From positions 113,951,738 through 114,015,737 of the forward strand of contig CM040423.1 of NCBI GenBank assembly GCA_022702705.1: a DNA stretch of 64,000 bases. Reading direction: 5' to 3'. A program made the position numbers and the translations under genes. The first letter of the stretch is position 1; every line of letters starts with the position of its first letter. This stretch comes from Papilionanthe hookeriana x Papilionanthe teres. Lineage: Eukaryota > Streptophyta > Magnoliopsida > Asparagales > Orchidaceae. Shown here piece by piece: positions 23,269 through 33,045 of the stretch. The notes beneath the pieces were generated by a model, which was not told the DNA's origin, did no database searches, and was given only the letters and a program-made list of their open reading frames with translations.

Positions 23269-23315
23269 ATGGGTTACCTCCCATAAAGCGCTTGGTTTAA
23301 CGTCGTCAGCCCGAC
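23269..23315 (-). promoter_or_regulatory. Conserved post-pol hairpin block (D)
   Basis: Minus strand: GTCGGGCTGACGACGTTAAA, then CCAAGCGCTTTATGGGAGGT and AACCCAT. The hairpin ATGGG/CCCAT is intact with loop AGGTAA. It starts within about 10 bases of the integrase stop. Confidence 0.75.
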
Positions 23316-23324
23316 CTAATTTAA

Positions 23325-24699
23325 TTAGTAATCAGGTTGATTGAGCATTAAAACTACTTTAAAATTTGGTCTTATTCCTTCAAAATAAGGTTTTAACCTG
23401 TGTCCGTTTACTTTTAATCTATGCCCAGTTTTTGGTCCTTCAATTTCTATAGTTCCATATGAAAATATTTGAGTTATAGTGAAAGACCATAACCATCGAG
23501 ATTTCAATTTCCCAGGAAATAATTTTAATCTTGTATTATAAAGTAAAACTTCTTGTCCTGGCTCAAAATTCTTCAGGTTAAACTTCTGATCATGCCATAA
23601 TTTCATTTTTTCTTTATAAATTCTATCATTATGATAAGATTCATTTCTTAATTCATCTAATTCATTCAATTGCAATAATCTCTTCTCACCAGCTTCTTTC
23701 AGATTGTAATTAAATTCTTTAATTGCCCAATAAGCTTTATGTTCTAATTCAACTGGTAAGTGGCAAGTCTTTCCATAAATAAGCCTGTAAGGAGTCATTC
23801 CAATCAGAGTTTTATAAGCAGTCCTGTATGCCCATAATGCAGTGTCTAGTCTTATAGACCAATCCAATCTATTAGGGTTTATAGTCTTTTCTAAAATACG
23901 TTTAATCTTTCGATTAGAAACTTCAGCTAATCTACTAGTTTGTGGATGATAAGAAGTTGATATCTTATGAATAATGTTAAATTTTTCTACTAGTTTGTGA
24001 ATATATTTATTTCTAAAATGTGAACCTCCGTTAGTGATAATCATTCTTGGCATTCCAAATCTAATAAAAATATTTTTCATTAAAAACTTTGAAACACTCT
24101 TATCGTCACATCGAGGTAAAGCTTGTGCTTCAATCCATTTAGAAACATAATCAACAACAACTAATATATATGAGTTTCCAAATGAAGGAACAAATGGTCC
24201 CATAAAATCTAATCCCCAAATATCAAAATTTTTAACTTCTAAAATAAAATTTAGAGGCATTTCATTTCTTCTAGATATATTTCCTACTCGTGCATCTATC
24301 ACAAGTTTTAAGGTATCTATAAACATCTCTATAAAGATTATGACAATAAAATCAAGATTGTAAAATTTTATAAGCAGTTTTATCTGTTCCAAAATGTCCT
24401 CCAAAATCAAAATCATGACATTTCTGAATGATTTGTTCAGTTTCTTCATAAGGCACACATCTTCTAATTATAAGATCCTTGCATTGCTTATATAAATATG
24501 GTTCATCCCAAAAATATGTTTTAGCATCATGAATGAATTTTTTCTGTTGTTGCAAAGTTAACATAGGTGGTAAAATATCACTTACAATATAATTTATTAT
24601 GTCAGCATACCATGGTATTTTCCACTCATTTATATTATATAATTGTTCGTCAAGAAAACTGTCAGTAATTTCATTATCAGTATCAAATAATTCATTATA
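23325..24699 (-). pseudogene. Integrase of element D
   Basis: Zinc-binding part: KCHDFDFGGHFGTDKTAYK at the end of the RNase H frame (His pair), then a frameshift near 24360 and a second shift before the Cys pair (CDRC in another frame). The core from about 24270 reads IWGLDFMGPFVPSF (first Asp), then MIITNGGSHFRNKY, where the second catalytic Asp is Asn (a G-to-A change), and HPQTSRLAEVSNRKIKR (Glu kept). The rest is intact: WAYRTAYKTLIGMTPYRLIY, ELEHKAYWAIKEFNYNL, FEPGQEVLLYNTRLKLFPGK and a C-terminal GYTIEIEGPKTG-like strand region. No chromodomain. The frame ends in LNQPDY, next to the post-pol block. Confidence 0.85.
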
Positions 24700-26071
24700 T
24701 TCTAGTCTTGATAAATGATATACTATTTGATTATCAACTCCTTTTTTGTTAATGATTTCAAAATCAAATTCTTGCATTAGTAATATCCATCTAATTAATC
24801 TTGGTTTGGAATCTTTCTTTTGCATTAGATATTTAATAGCAGAGTGATCAGTATGCAAAATACATTTATTTCCAATTAGATAAGGACTAAATTTATTAAA
24901 GGCATAAACAATTGCTAATAACTCTTTTTCAGTAACTGTATTCAATTCAGCATTATTAAGAGTTTTACTAGCATAGTATATGACTTTAAAAATTTTATCA
25001 TATCTTTGCCCAAGTACTGCTCCTATAGCATAATCACTAGCATCACACATAAGTTCAAATGGTTTATCCAAATCAGGTGAAACTATTATAGGTGTTGTGA
25101 TTAATTTATCTTTTAATAATTCAAAAGCATTTAAGCATTCAGTTGTGAATTCAAATTTCTTATCATTTTCTAAAAGTTGGCATAGAGGTTTAGTAATTTT
25201 TGAAAAATCTTTTATGCAGCGTCTATAAAATCCAGCATGTCCAAGAAAACTTTTTACCCCTTTTACTGTAGTTGGAGGTGGTAATTTAGCTATAACTTGA
25301 ATTTTTTTAGGGTCTACTTCCATGCCATTTTCTGAAATTTTATGCCCTAATACTATTCCTCCTGCAACCATAAATTGACATTTCTCCCAATTTAGAACTA
25401 AGTTAGTTTTCTCACATACTTCTAATACTTTTTTAAGATGATTCAAGCATGTGTCAAATGACGTTTCAAATACAGAGAAATCATCCATAAATACTTCTAT
25501 TCCATCATCAGTTAATTTTAAATATAGACATCACACATCTCTGGAATGTTGCAGGTGCATTACATAATCCAAAAGGAATTCTTCGAATAGCAAATGTTCC
25601 ATAAGGACTAGTAAATGTAGTTTTCTCTTGATCTTCAGGAGCATTATTTATCTGATGATAACCGGTATATCCATCTAAAAAATAAAAATATTTATGTCTG
25701 GCTAATCTATCTAACATTTAGTCTAGAAATGGTAATGGGAAGTGATCTTTCCTGGTGGCTGCATTTAATTTTTAATAGTCAATACATATACGCCATCCAG
25801 TCACTTGTCTTATAAGTATTAAATCATTATTTTCATTAGCTTTAACTGTCACTCCTTTCTTAGGAACACAGTGAATTAGGCTTACCCAAGCACTGTCCAA
25901 AATAGGATATATAATACCATTATCTATCCATTTTAATATTTCTTTCTTGACTACTTCTTTCATTATAGGGTTTAATCTCCTTTGAGGATCTACTCTTGGC
26001 TTATGTTCATTATCTAAAATAATTCTGTGCATACAGATTGAAGGACTAATTCCTTTAATATCTGCTAAAGT
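24700..26071 (-). pseudogene. pol: Reverse transcriptase and RNase H of element D
   Basis: RT starts LADIKGISPSICMHRIILDN, then PQRRLNPIMKEVVKKEILKW and HCVPKKGVTV, WRICIDY, and a stop where Arg is expected. Next come FYFLDGYTGYHQ, TFTSPYGTFAIRRIPFGLCN and APATFQRCVMSIF. Bases are missing between this and the catalytic box, which continues in a new frame as MDDFSVFETSF at 25488. Thumb and connection: LGHKISENGMEVDPKKI, SFLGHAGFYRRCIKDF. RNase H has MCDASDYAIGAVLG, VTEKELLAIVYAF and LHTDHSAIKYLM; the last conserved Asp of DHLS is Tyr (VYHLSRLE). With two or three lesions this is the most intact polymerase in the window. Confidence 0.85.
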
Positions 26072-27011
26072 CTAACCAAAAGTTTTCTTATATTTTTTTA
26101 ATATGGTTAACAGTTTTTGTTCTTGTGATTCATTCAATTCAGCAGATATAATAACTGATATGGTTGAATGGTTACCTAAGTAAGCATATTTTAAATGATT
26201 AGTTATAATTTTTAATTTTAGTTCAGGAGGTCTAATAATTGATGGAACTCTATTCTTTTCAATGTTTTTAGTATTATCCAACATTTCAAATTTTCCCTGT
26301 ATATAATCCAGTTTTTCATTATATGCTTCTTCAATTAATTTTATATTTTCATTTTCTAACTTTTCTTCATAATATTTTTTAAAATGTTCATTTTGCAAAT
26401 GTTCAAGTATTTCCATTTGAAAACATTCATCATTTTTTTCTAAAGCAGGAAATTTTATTGATTTTGCTATGTTAAAAGTTACTTTTTGATCGTTTACTCT
26501 CATAGTCAATTCTCCTTTCTGAACATTAATCATAGCTTTTCGAGTGGCGAAAAAGGGTCTTCCTAATATTATTGGAATTTCTTTATCTTCTTCCATATCT
26601 AGAACAATAAAATCTACCAGGAAAATAAACTTATCCACTTTTACTAACACATCTTCAATAACTCCCTTAAGATAAGTCACAAAACGATCAGCTAACTGAA
26701 GAGTTACTGAAGTAGGTGAAATTTCTCCTAATTCTAATCTTTTAAAAATTGATAGAGGCAATAAATTTATGCTTGCTCCTAAGTCACACAAAGCTTTTCC
26801 ATAAAATTTTTCTCCAATAGCGCAAGGTATAGTGAAACTACCAGGATCTTTTAATTTTTCAGGAAGCTTTTTCTGAATAATTGCACTACACTCTTCGCTA
26901 AGTGCAACAGTTTCATTATCTGTAAATTTTCTTTTTTATTTAAAATATCTTTCATAAATTTTACGTAATTAGGCATTTGTTCTGATGCTTCTACAAAAGG
27001 AATATTTACTG
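26072..27011 (-). pseudogene. Protease and linker of element D
   Basis: Aspartic protease. A frameshift near 26930 separates the entry (NYVKFMKDILN) from ALSEECSAIIQKK, PGSFTIPCAIGEKFYGK and LCDLGASINLLPLSIFKRLE, with the DLGAS active site. The second half is VKVDKFIFLVDFIVLDMEED, PIILGRPFFATRKAMINVQK and VNDQKVTFNIAKS. The linker (about residues 110-239) is acidic and Lys-rich, with FEMLDNTKNIEKN and HLKYAYLGNHSTISVIISAE. It runs to KKTFG, where a stop in the RT entry replaces Trp of FGWT. Confidence 0.8.
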
Positions 27012-28638
27012 TTAATTTTTTTTTAAAATTTCAAGGAATTTAGCAAATTTCTTATCTTTTTTATGTTGTTTAAGTCGTTGAGGAAATGGTGGTGGTGGTT
27101 TTTCTGTAGATATTTTCATAGGGATCAATGGATATTCAATGTTTTGATCTTGTTGATCCTTTTCTATCTCCATTTCCACTTCCTCATTTTTACTTTCTAT
27201 TTCTTTCTGAATTTTAGTTTCTAAGTCTTTTCCACTTCTTAGTTGTATCGCTTTAATTTGTTCTTTTCCTTGGTCTTTAGGATTTATTTCCATATTACTA
27301 GGAAAAGTTCCAGGAATTATATTGTTAAGCGCAGTAGCAATATGTCTGAGTTGAGTTTCAATATTTTTAATTGTTGTTCCTTGATTTTGTAATTGATTTC
27401 CTTGAATTTTTAATTGATTTCCTTGATTTTCCAAGTGCTGGCCCATACTTAATATTAATTTTTCTATAGATAACTTCTTATCTTTAAATTGAGTATTATT
27501 AAATCCAGTGGATAAGATGATTTATAATTTGTATTTCCTTGATTAGGTGGATTTCCTATAGAGTTGTTCATCCATTGTTGATTAGCTATATTGTTATTCC
27601 AATTAAAATTTGGATGATTCTTCCAACCAGGATTATAATAATTCGCATAAGGATTATTGGGTCTATTTTTAATAGCATTTATAGTTTTATTAGGAGATTG
27701 AGAATCTATAATTTGTCCAGATGAGTTTTCTTCAAATATAGTAGGAGAGTAATTCATTCAAAAATGATCTAATTTCTTTGATATAACAACAATTTGAGAA
27801 GCTAACATAGATATTGCATCATTTTCATGAAAACTAGCTATCTTTTTAGGATTTATTCTTTTAGCACGCCATTGAAAATCGTTAGTAGTCATTTCTTCGA
27901 TTAACACATAAGATTCATCAAATGGTTTTGACATTAATGAACCACCAGCAGCAGCATCAATGATTGATCTAAGAGATCCTACTAATCCATTGTAAAAAGT
28001 TTTTATAATTAACTAATCTGGTAATGCATGTTGTGGGCATTTCCTAAAAAGTTCTTTAAATCTCTCCCAAGCTTCATATATGGATTCTCCATTAAACTGA
28101 CTAAAAGATGTTATATCATTTCTAAGTTTTGCAGTTTTCGAAGGAGGAAAATATTTGGATAGAAATTTTTGTGATAATTCTCCCCAAGTTTTTATAGATC
28201 TAGGTGCTAATGAATTTAACCACATCTTAGCCTTATCCCTTAAAGAAAAAGGAAAAAGCTTAAGTCTAATAGCCTCATTAGATACTCCTTCATATTTAAA
28301 AGTAGCACATAGTTCCAAAAAACTAGCAAGATGTAAATTAGGATCTTCATTAGGTGAACCACTAAATTGATTATTTTGTACCATTTGGATAATTTCAGAG
28401 TTTAAGTTCAAATGAATTAGCAATTCACATCGTGGTTTTGAATAGTTAGGTGAATTTCATCTAATGTAGGGTTGGCATAGTCTCTTAATGGTCTTTGTTG
28501 GTTTATATTTTCAATTTTTGGATTATTTACCATTTGTGTTAAATTTATAATTTCTCTCTTTTATTTTTTAATTCTTTTAATTGTATGCTCTAATTCTGAA
28601 TCGTAAGGTATTAAATTTTCGTTTCCAAATTTACACAT
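27012..28638 (-). pseudogene. gag: gag of element D
   Basis: Start at 28638 gives MCKFGNENLIPYDSELEH, aligned with the other gags; a stop follows after about 26 codons. YANPTLDEIHLTIQ comes next, a shift near 28430, then the intact capsid core 28423-28013: IIQMVQNNQFSGSPNEDPNL, ASFLELCATFKYEGV, FPFSLRDKAKMWLNSL, KFLSKYFPPSKTAKLRNDI and EAWERFKELFRKC. A stop at 28011 replaces Trp of DWLI. Downstream are NPYANYYNPGWKNHPNFNW (27757-27464) and a glutamine-rich coil (GQHLENQGNQLKIQGNQ), then the charged tail with PPPPFPQRLKQ. No CCHC motif is present between the capsid core and NPYANYY. Confidence 0.8.
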
Positions 28639-28729
28639 ACAATTTTTAAGTAATATTTAAAATAGTCCGTTACTCTAGTAATTATTTTAATAATTCTATT
28701 AATTACCTTAATAATTACTTTACTTCACA

Positions 28730-28747
28730 TCCCCGGCAACGGCGCCA
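28730..28747 (-). other. Primer-binding site of D (tRNA-Asp)
   Basis: On the minus strand TGGCGCCGTTGCCGGGGA, a perfect 18-nt complement of the plant tRNA-Asp 3' end, six bases after the LTR end. It is the best PBS in the window. Confidence 0.9.
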
Positions 28748-28753
28748 AAAACT

Positions 28754-30289
28754 TGATCCACTTTTCGATATTTATACTTACAACTGTGATATATAAATTT
28801 AGCAACGGCTCCAAAAACTTGATCCGCACTGAATATATACTGATGATTCTGTTATGGATTTTATGATTTATACTGTGGATACTACACAAGTATACGTATC
28901 GTTATCAAGTAATATAGGGCTCTAATGGAGTCCTAGATATCGATCCCACAGGGAAGTTAGAAAATTTCAAAGACAAATTAAAGTAAACTTACTTACTAAT
29001 CTAGTATACGGAAATTAAGAATACTTAAACTAAAATAAACTAATGCTTAAGGTTGAATATAAGATTTCAGAAAAGTATATTTCTCCTTATTTTAGATAAT
29101 TAAGTGAATGAAAAATTAAATAAGTTTTTAATTGTATTGTGCCAAATATGAGCATTCCTATTCTTTACCCTTTGGTCCAGGTGAAAAGAACATTGACTAG
29201 TCTTATGTTAGATTACAGAATCTGCGGCTAGGCTGGGAGGATACCGACTGCCACTTCATAGCTCCCACGTTCCCCTCGCCAGAGGGCTAACATCTACACT
29301 TCAGCTCTCAAACAATAAGACTGAATTGAATATTTTAGTCTGTCACACTAAAAAGTTCAATTCTAAGCCTAATGGTCAATATTTCCCTATTTATTTGCAC
29401 CCTCCTTCCAAGGCTTTTGACTTCCCTGAATCTTGGATGTAATATTTACTATAGTTGATATTTCAACATATGTTAACAAATCAATTGGCCATATTGAAAG
29501 TAAATTAAGATTTAATTTAAAGATTAACACAATTTCTATTTTCATATTTTAGGCACAATTACTTTAATTCATCATTTCATGTAATCTCGATAACAAGGAG
29601 AAAGACTAAGGAAACTACTCAGAATGCATGGAAAAAATAACACAAAGCATGGATTTCTTTAAAGTTAACAAATAAATAACAAATATACTTATCTCAATTC
29701 TTCTTCCCAAGCAGCATTCTCGAAGTTCCTTTGACTCTTCCTTCTAGTACAGCACACCAAAATGCTAAACACTCACTTAAAGACTCTTAAATTACACTTA
29801 ACTTTCACACAAATGACAAAAACTGACAGACAACTGACTAGAATTCGTCTCTATTTATAGAAGGGGTCAAATCTCCAAAGGTTGCTTAAGCACCTCTTCA
29901 AAAAGCATTCAGGTTCAATGTATTTTAGCTCTTTTCAACTATCTTGCCGTCGGCGGCTTGATCTCGCCGTCGGCGGGCTTCTAGAAGATAGGCTAACAGC
30001 ACTGATCTCACTGTCGGCAGGCTGGATCTCACTGTCATCGGGCTCCTTATAAAATATTAAAAATTTTTCGGGAAAAACTCACCGTCAGAGGCCTAAATCT
30101 CGTCATCGGCGGGACAGTTCAATTTTCATCAAATTGAGTCCTTTTTGTTCCAAATCCGCTTCTTTTGTGCTTTTGCTTTTAGTACTTATAAATCTTCATT
30201 TCTACAATAAAATAATGAAAATACCTTTCTTTAAAGTAAAATTTCGTATAAAATTGGTATGAAATTTTTAATATATTTTCTAGTGATCA
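28754..30289 (-). repeat. Element D 5' LTR
   Basis: 1536 bp; minus-strand start TGATCACTAG, end GTGGATCA. It carries GC words at 29942-30115 and an internal LTR/PBS junction copy at 28801-28824 (minus: GGATCAAGTTTTTGGAGCCG), 12 of 18 PBS positions matching. Confidence 0.85.
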
Positions 30290-30826
30290 TATATATAAAT
30301 TAGACTTGGAGTACTCCATGTCAAATGAGAGTGAAAAAGAGATCAAGTTAATCTTCGTTTATGATTGTTTGTGATTTGAATTTTTTGTAATTGTGTTTGT
30401 GTATTGATCATACTCATTTGTTATACCTATTTTTATGATCAAAAATTTGCAAAATTTGACGATAGGCGAATTGGAGTAGATCGAGGTTCCGGCGCCTAGG
30501 CATCAAAAGTTGGTGCCTAAGCGCTAGAATAACTAGCATATCAATGATCCGGAGGCGCCAGATTCTGGCTCCTAAGCCCCGCTGTTACAGATCATGGAAA
30601 AACTGAAATTCCTAAGTTTTTCACATGAAATCTCTTTATATATAGCCTATTTTTGGTCCCCAATCCCATAGAAACACAAATTTCGACTAGAGCAAATCAT
30701 TTTAGAGGCGTTAGGAAGGATTTGGAGGCAATGGATAGAGGAAATCATGGAAATGAGGTAAGAGAAAAATCTCATAAAGATCCTTAACCTTATTTTAATT
30801 GTTTTATTGTTGTTAGTCTGGAGAAA
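30290..30826 (+). other. Post-pol leader of A, resumed after D
   Basis: A's sequence resumes here. Two GC-word islands (30491-30530 and 30551-30590, GGCGCCTAGG and decayed forms) precede ORF-X by 140-240 nt. A short ATG frame at 30731 reads nine codons up to a GTAAG and then stops. Confidence 0.55.
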
Positions 30827-31099
30827 ATGTTTAATCGAATGGAAAAGATTGAAGTGGAACTTCAAAGTATTGGTAATCGTCTCCATGAGATGTACCTCCA
30901 ATACGAACACTTGGATTGACAAACCAAACTTCAATCTGATCATATGGTTGCCTATCATGACGCTCAAGTAGAAATATACACGAAGAACAAGTGGATTGAT
31001 GAAAAGATGGCTTTGGAATTTCCAAGGCATTGGTGTTCTATCCCTTCGGTCCTAGCGAACTTCATTGCGAAAGAGATGGAAATTAAAGATCAGTGTTAA
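30827..31099 (+). pseudogene. ORF-X of element A, small coiled-coil protein
   Basis: A 90-codon frame with one internal stop (a TGA after YEHLD). The N-terminal part is a heptad-like coiled coil (MEKIEVELQSIGNRLHEMY). The C-terminal part is YTKNKWIDEKMALEFPRHW and then a Phe-containing end. The C-terminal block recurs in B's slot-1 ORF (NNWIDEKMALDFPRVPFFHF), in E (TNKWLEKEDVRMF) and in D's ORF3a (QKGWIEEESTAKFPFRPFY). I do not recognise a named family. It sits in accessory slot 1. The real start could be at 30731 if an intron is removed, but the obvious GT-AG pair does not keep frame. Confidence 0.5.
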
Positions 31100-31891
31100 A
31101 TAGATTTTATATGTGTTTTAGGTGTGATCAAGTCTTGTGTTAGTGTGTTGAATATCTCATGTGAGTATTTGCTTAAATTGTTCAATGTGTGTTGTTGGAT
31201 TTGAATGTTTGCTTTGAATATGTTATTGTTTGTGTTATTTATATAATGATGAACCTTCATACAAGTCTTGTACTGAATGTTATTGAATTTGGAATGGATA
31301 TTAGGATTTAGAATTGAAGAATTTAGATACATTTATGTGGATCTATACTATCATTTTAAATTAATTGTGAAAATATTTGGAGGTTATAAAATGGATTAAT
31401 ACTCTCATAAGAGTAATTAGGAGTCAAATTTGATAAGATTTAGTGGAAAATATTTAATTTAAATTGAATTTTTTGAAAGGCGATTCTGGCACCTGATCGC
31501 CGGAATTCGGCGCCTAGGCGCTGGTTCGGATTGAACCCAAAAACTCATCTTCTTAAACCCCCACTCCATTTTTGACATCTAACCTTCCTTCTCCATAGTT
31601 TTTCACGAAAATACCACCTAGAGATCCCATTTAGAGTCAGATTTTCAAGTTTTTGGGCTTGAAATCAACTGATTTCTTCATCTCGAGGTCAGATCTACAT
31701 TCTAAACTCATTATTTTTTATTTTCACCATGGATTTTGCTCTCATTTAGAAAAACCAAAATTTTGAGAAAAATTTTGATTTTTTTATGGTTAAATCCATG
31801 AATTTTTAAGCTTTTTCAAGTTTGAAAAGCTTAAATTAGTTTATTTTCCTAGATTCGTTGACTTTATTTCACGTTTTTGTTTCACGTTTAG
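31100..31891 (+). other. Leader between ORF-X and ORF3 of A
   Basis: No ORF. A GC-word island lies at 31482-31530, 362 nt before the ORF3 start, the same spacing as in B and D. The last bases TTTCACGTTTAG directly before ATG look like a splice acceptor. Confidence 0.5.
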
Positions 31892-33045
31892 ATGGCACCC
31901 ATATCTAAGTGAGGAAAGGAACGAGAAAATTTTGATCGTAGCAAGTTCGTCACTGCTGCTGCACACTTCCGATACAATGATTTTGCTATGATGCGAAAGT
32001 TTATCTCGGAGTTAAGTTTTTATAATCCTGGAGGAAGAATTGAGGAAACAATCGTTGCACTAAACTGGCAACAATTTTGTTATTTCACTTCTGTTACCGT
32101 TATCCCGGTGGTTAGAGAATTTTATGCTAATTTCATAGATGTGGAAGAATACGAGATTTTCATTTGAGGAGTTGGATTAGGATTCACTCCTGAACGCATC
32201 AATATTTTCTAGGGTCTGTCGCCAAACATAGATGTTATTACGCAGGTTTATTTCCATCTAAGGGAGATTTGGATATGATCATTGCCTACCTGACTGATAG
32301 TACTGGAGCCTGGAAGATTCGAAACAGAAAAAGGGTAAATTTTTCATCTTCTAAGCTTAATGGTGTTTCCAAGGCATGGTACTACTTTATTTCTGCTCGT
32401 CTCCTACCATCCAATCATCTGAGTGAAGTTACCAGAGATAGAGCTATCCTCAACTACTTCATTCAAGAGAGGAAGCCTATTGATGTAGGGAGCATTATTT
32501 ATGATTTTGTAGAGGCTACTGCTTGTTCTAGCACTTCTATTGGACTTGGTTTTCCATCTTTGATCTATTCTCTATGTGAAAGTGCTAGAGTAGTTCCTGA
32601 GCTTTCTAACGAAAAGCTCAAGTCGATGAAGCCTATAGGAAGAGAAAGCATCAACATTTATGGTTGACTGCGAGGTAAGAGTTCTACTGCACCTGTTGGT
32701 TCATTACCTACTTCAGGTAGAGCTTCTACTTCTAGACCATCTACTTCTGCTGAGCCATCATCTACTTTTTGGGAAACCATGCATGATCAGTTCATAGAGC
32801 AACAACATGAGTTATTCTTAACTCACTACAGAGTAGATACTATAGACAAGAAGATTGATCATCTTTTTGTGTATACACAAAAAAAGAGTGATTTCGATGC
32901 TGAGTATTCAGAGTCTATAGCGAGATTTATGAAGGGTGAGCATGATGTTCAGTTCCCTACTTGTCCCAGATTTTCTCCCAATGTTGATCCTAAGGATATG
33001 GAGGTCTCTTTTGGTGATGATGATGAAGCTACAGATAGTGTTTAG
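31892..33045 (+). pseudogene. ORF3 of element A, plant-transposon-type protein
   Basis: About 385 codons. It starts MAPISK, then a stop, then GKERENFDRSKFVTAAA, GGRIEETIVALNWQQFCYF and VVREFYANF, a stop at an Arg position of the VRG motif, LGFTPERINIF, another stop, and a frameshift near 32270. The rest is in one frame: DMIIAYLTDSTGAWKIRN, KAWYYFISARLLPSNHLSEV, ILNYFIQERKPIDVGSIIYD, GFPSLIYSLCESA, a Ser/Thr linker (ASTSRPSTSAEPS), a coiled coil (QFIEQQHELFLTHYRVDTID), and an acidic end after FPTCPRFSPN. It is colinear with ORF3 of B and ORF3b of D. No signal peptide or transmembrane segment is seen, so I do not call it an envelope protein. Confidence 0.7.

Larger units (their letters stand above)
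16744..30289 (-). mobile_element. Element D, best-preserved Athila-type element
   Basis: 13.5 kb element on the minus strand inserted just after A's pol. LTRs are 28754-30289 (5') and 16768-18330 (3'). It carries PBS, gag, protease, RT, RNase H, integrase, the post-pol block and two ORF3-type genes, so it is the only copy here with a full gene set. Its 3' LTR is followed by an extra 18-nt PBS copy (16744-16761). No matching target duplication is visible: TATAT on the right, ACATT on the left. Confidence 0.85.

Noticed and set aside
30758..30816. Possible GT-AG intron in ORF-X of A
   Set aside because: The sites look good (GAGGTAAGAG, TTGTTAG) but joining them gives a stop after five codons in the downstream exon; B has no equivalent intron.
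31892..33045. ORF3 as a retroviral envelope gene
   Set aside because: No signal peptide, transmembrane segment or Cys-rich surface region in A, B or D; the motifs fit the plant-transposon-type family.
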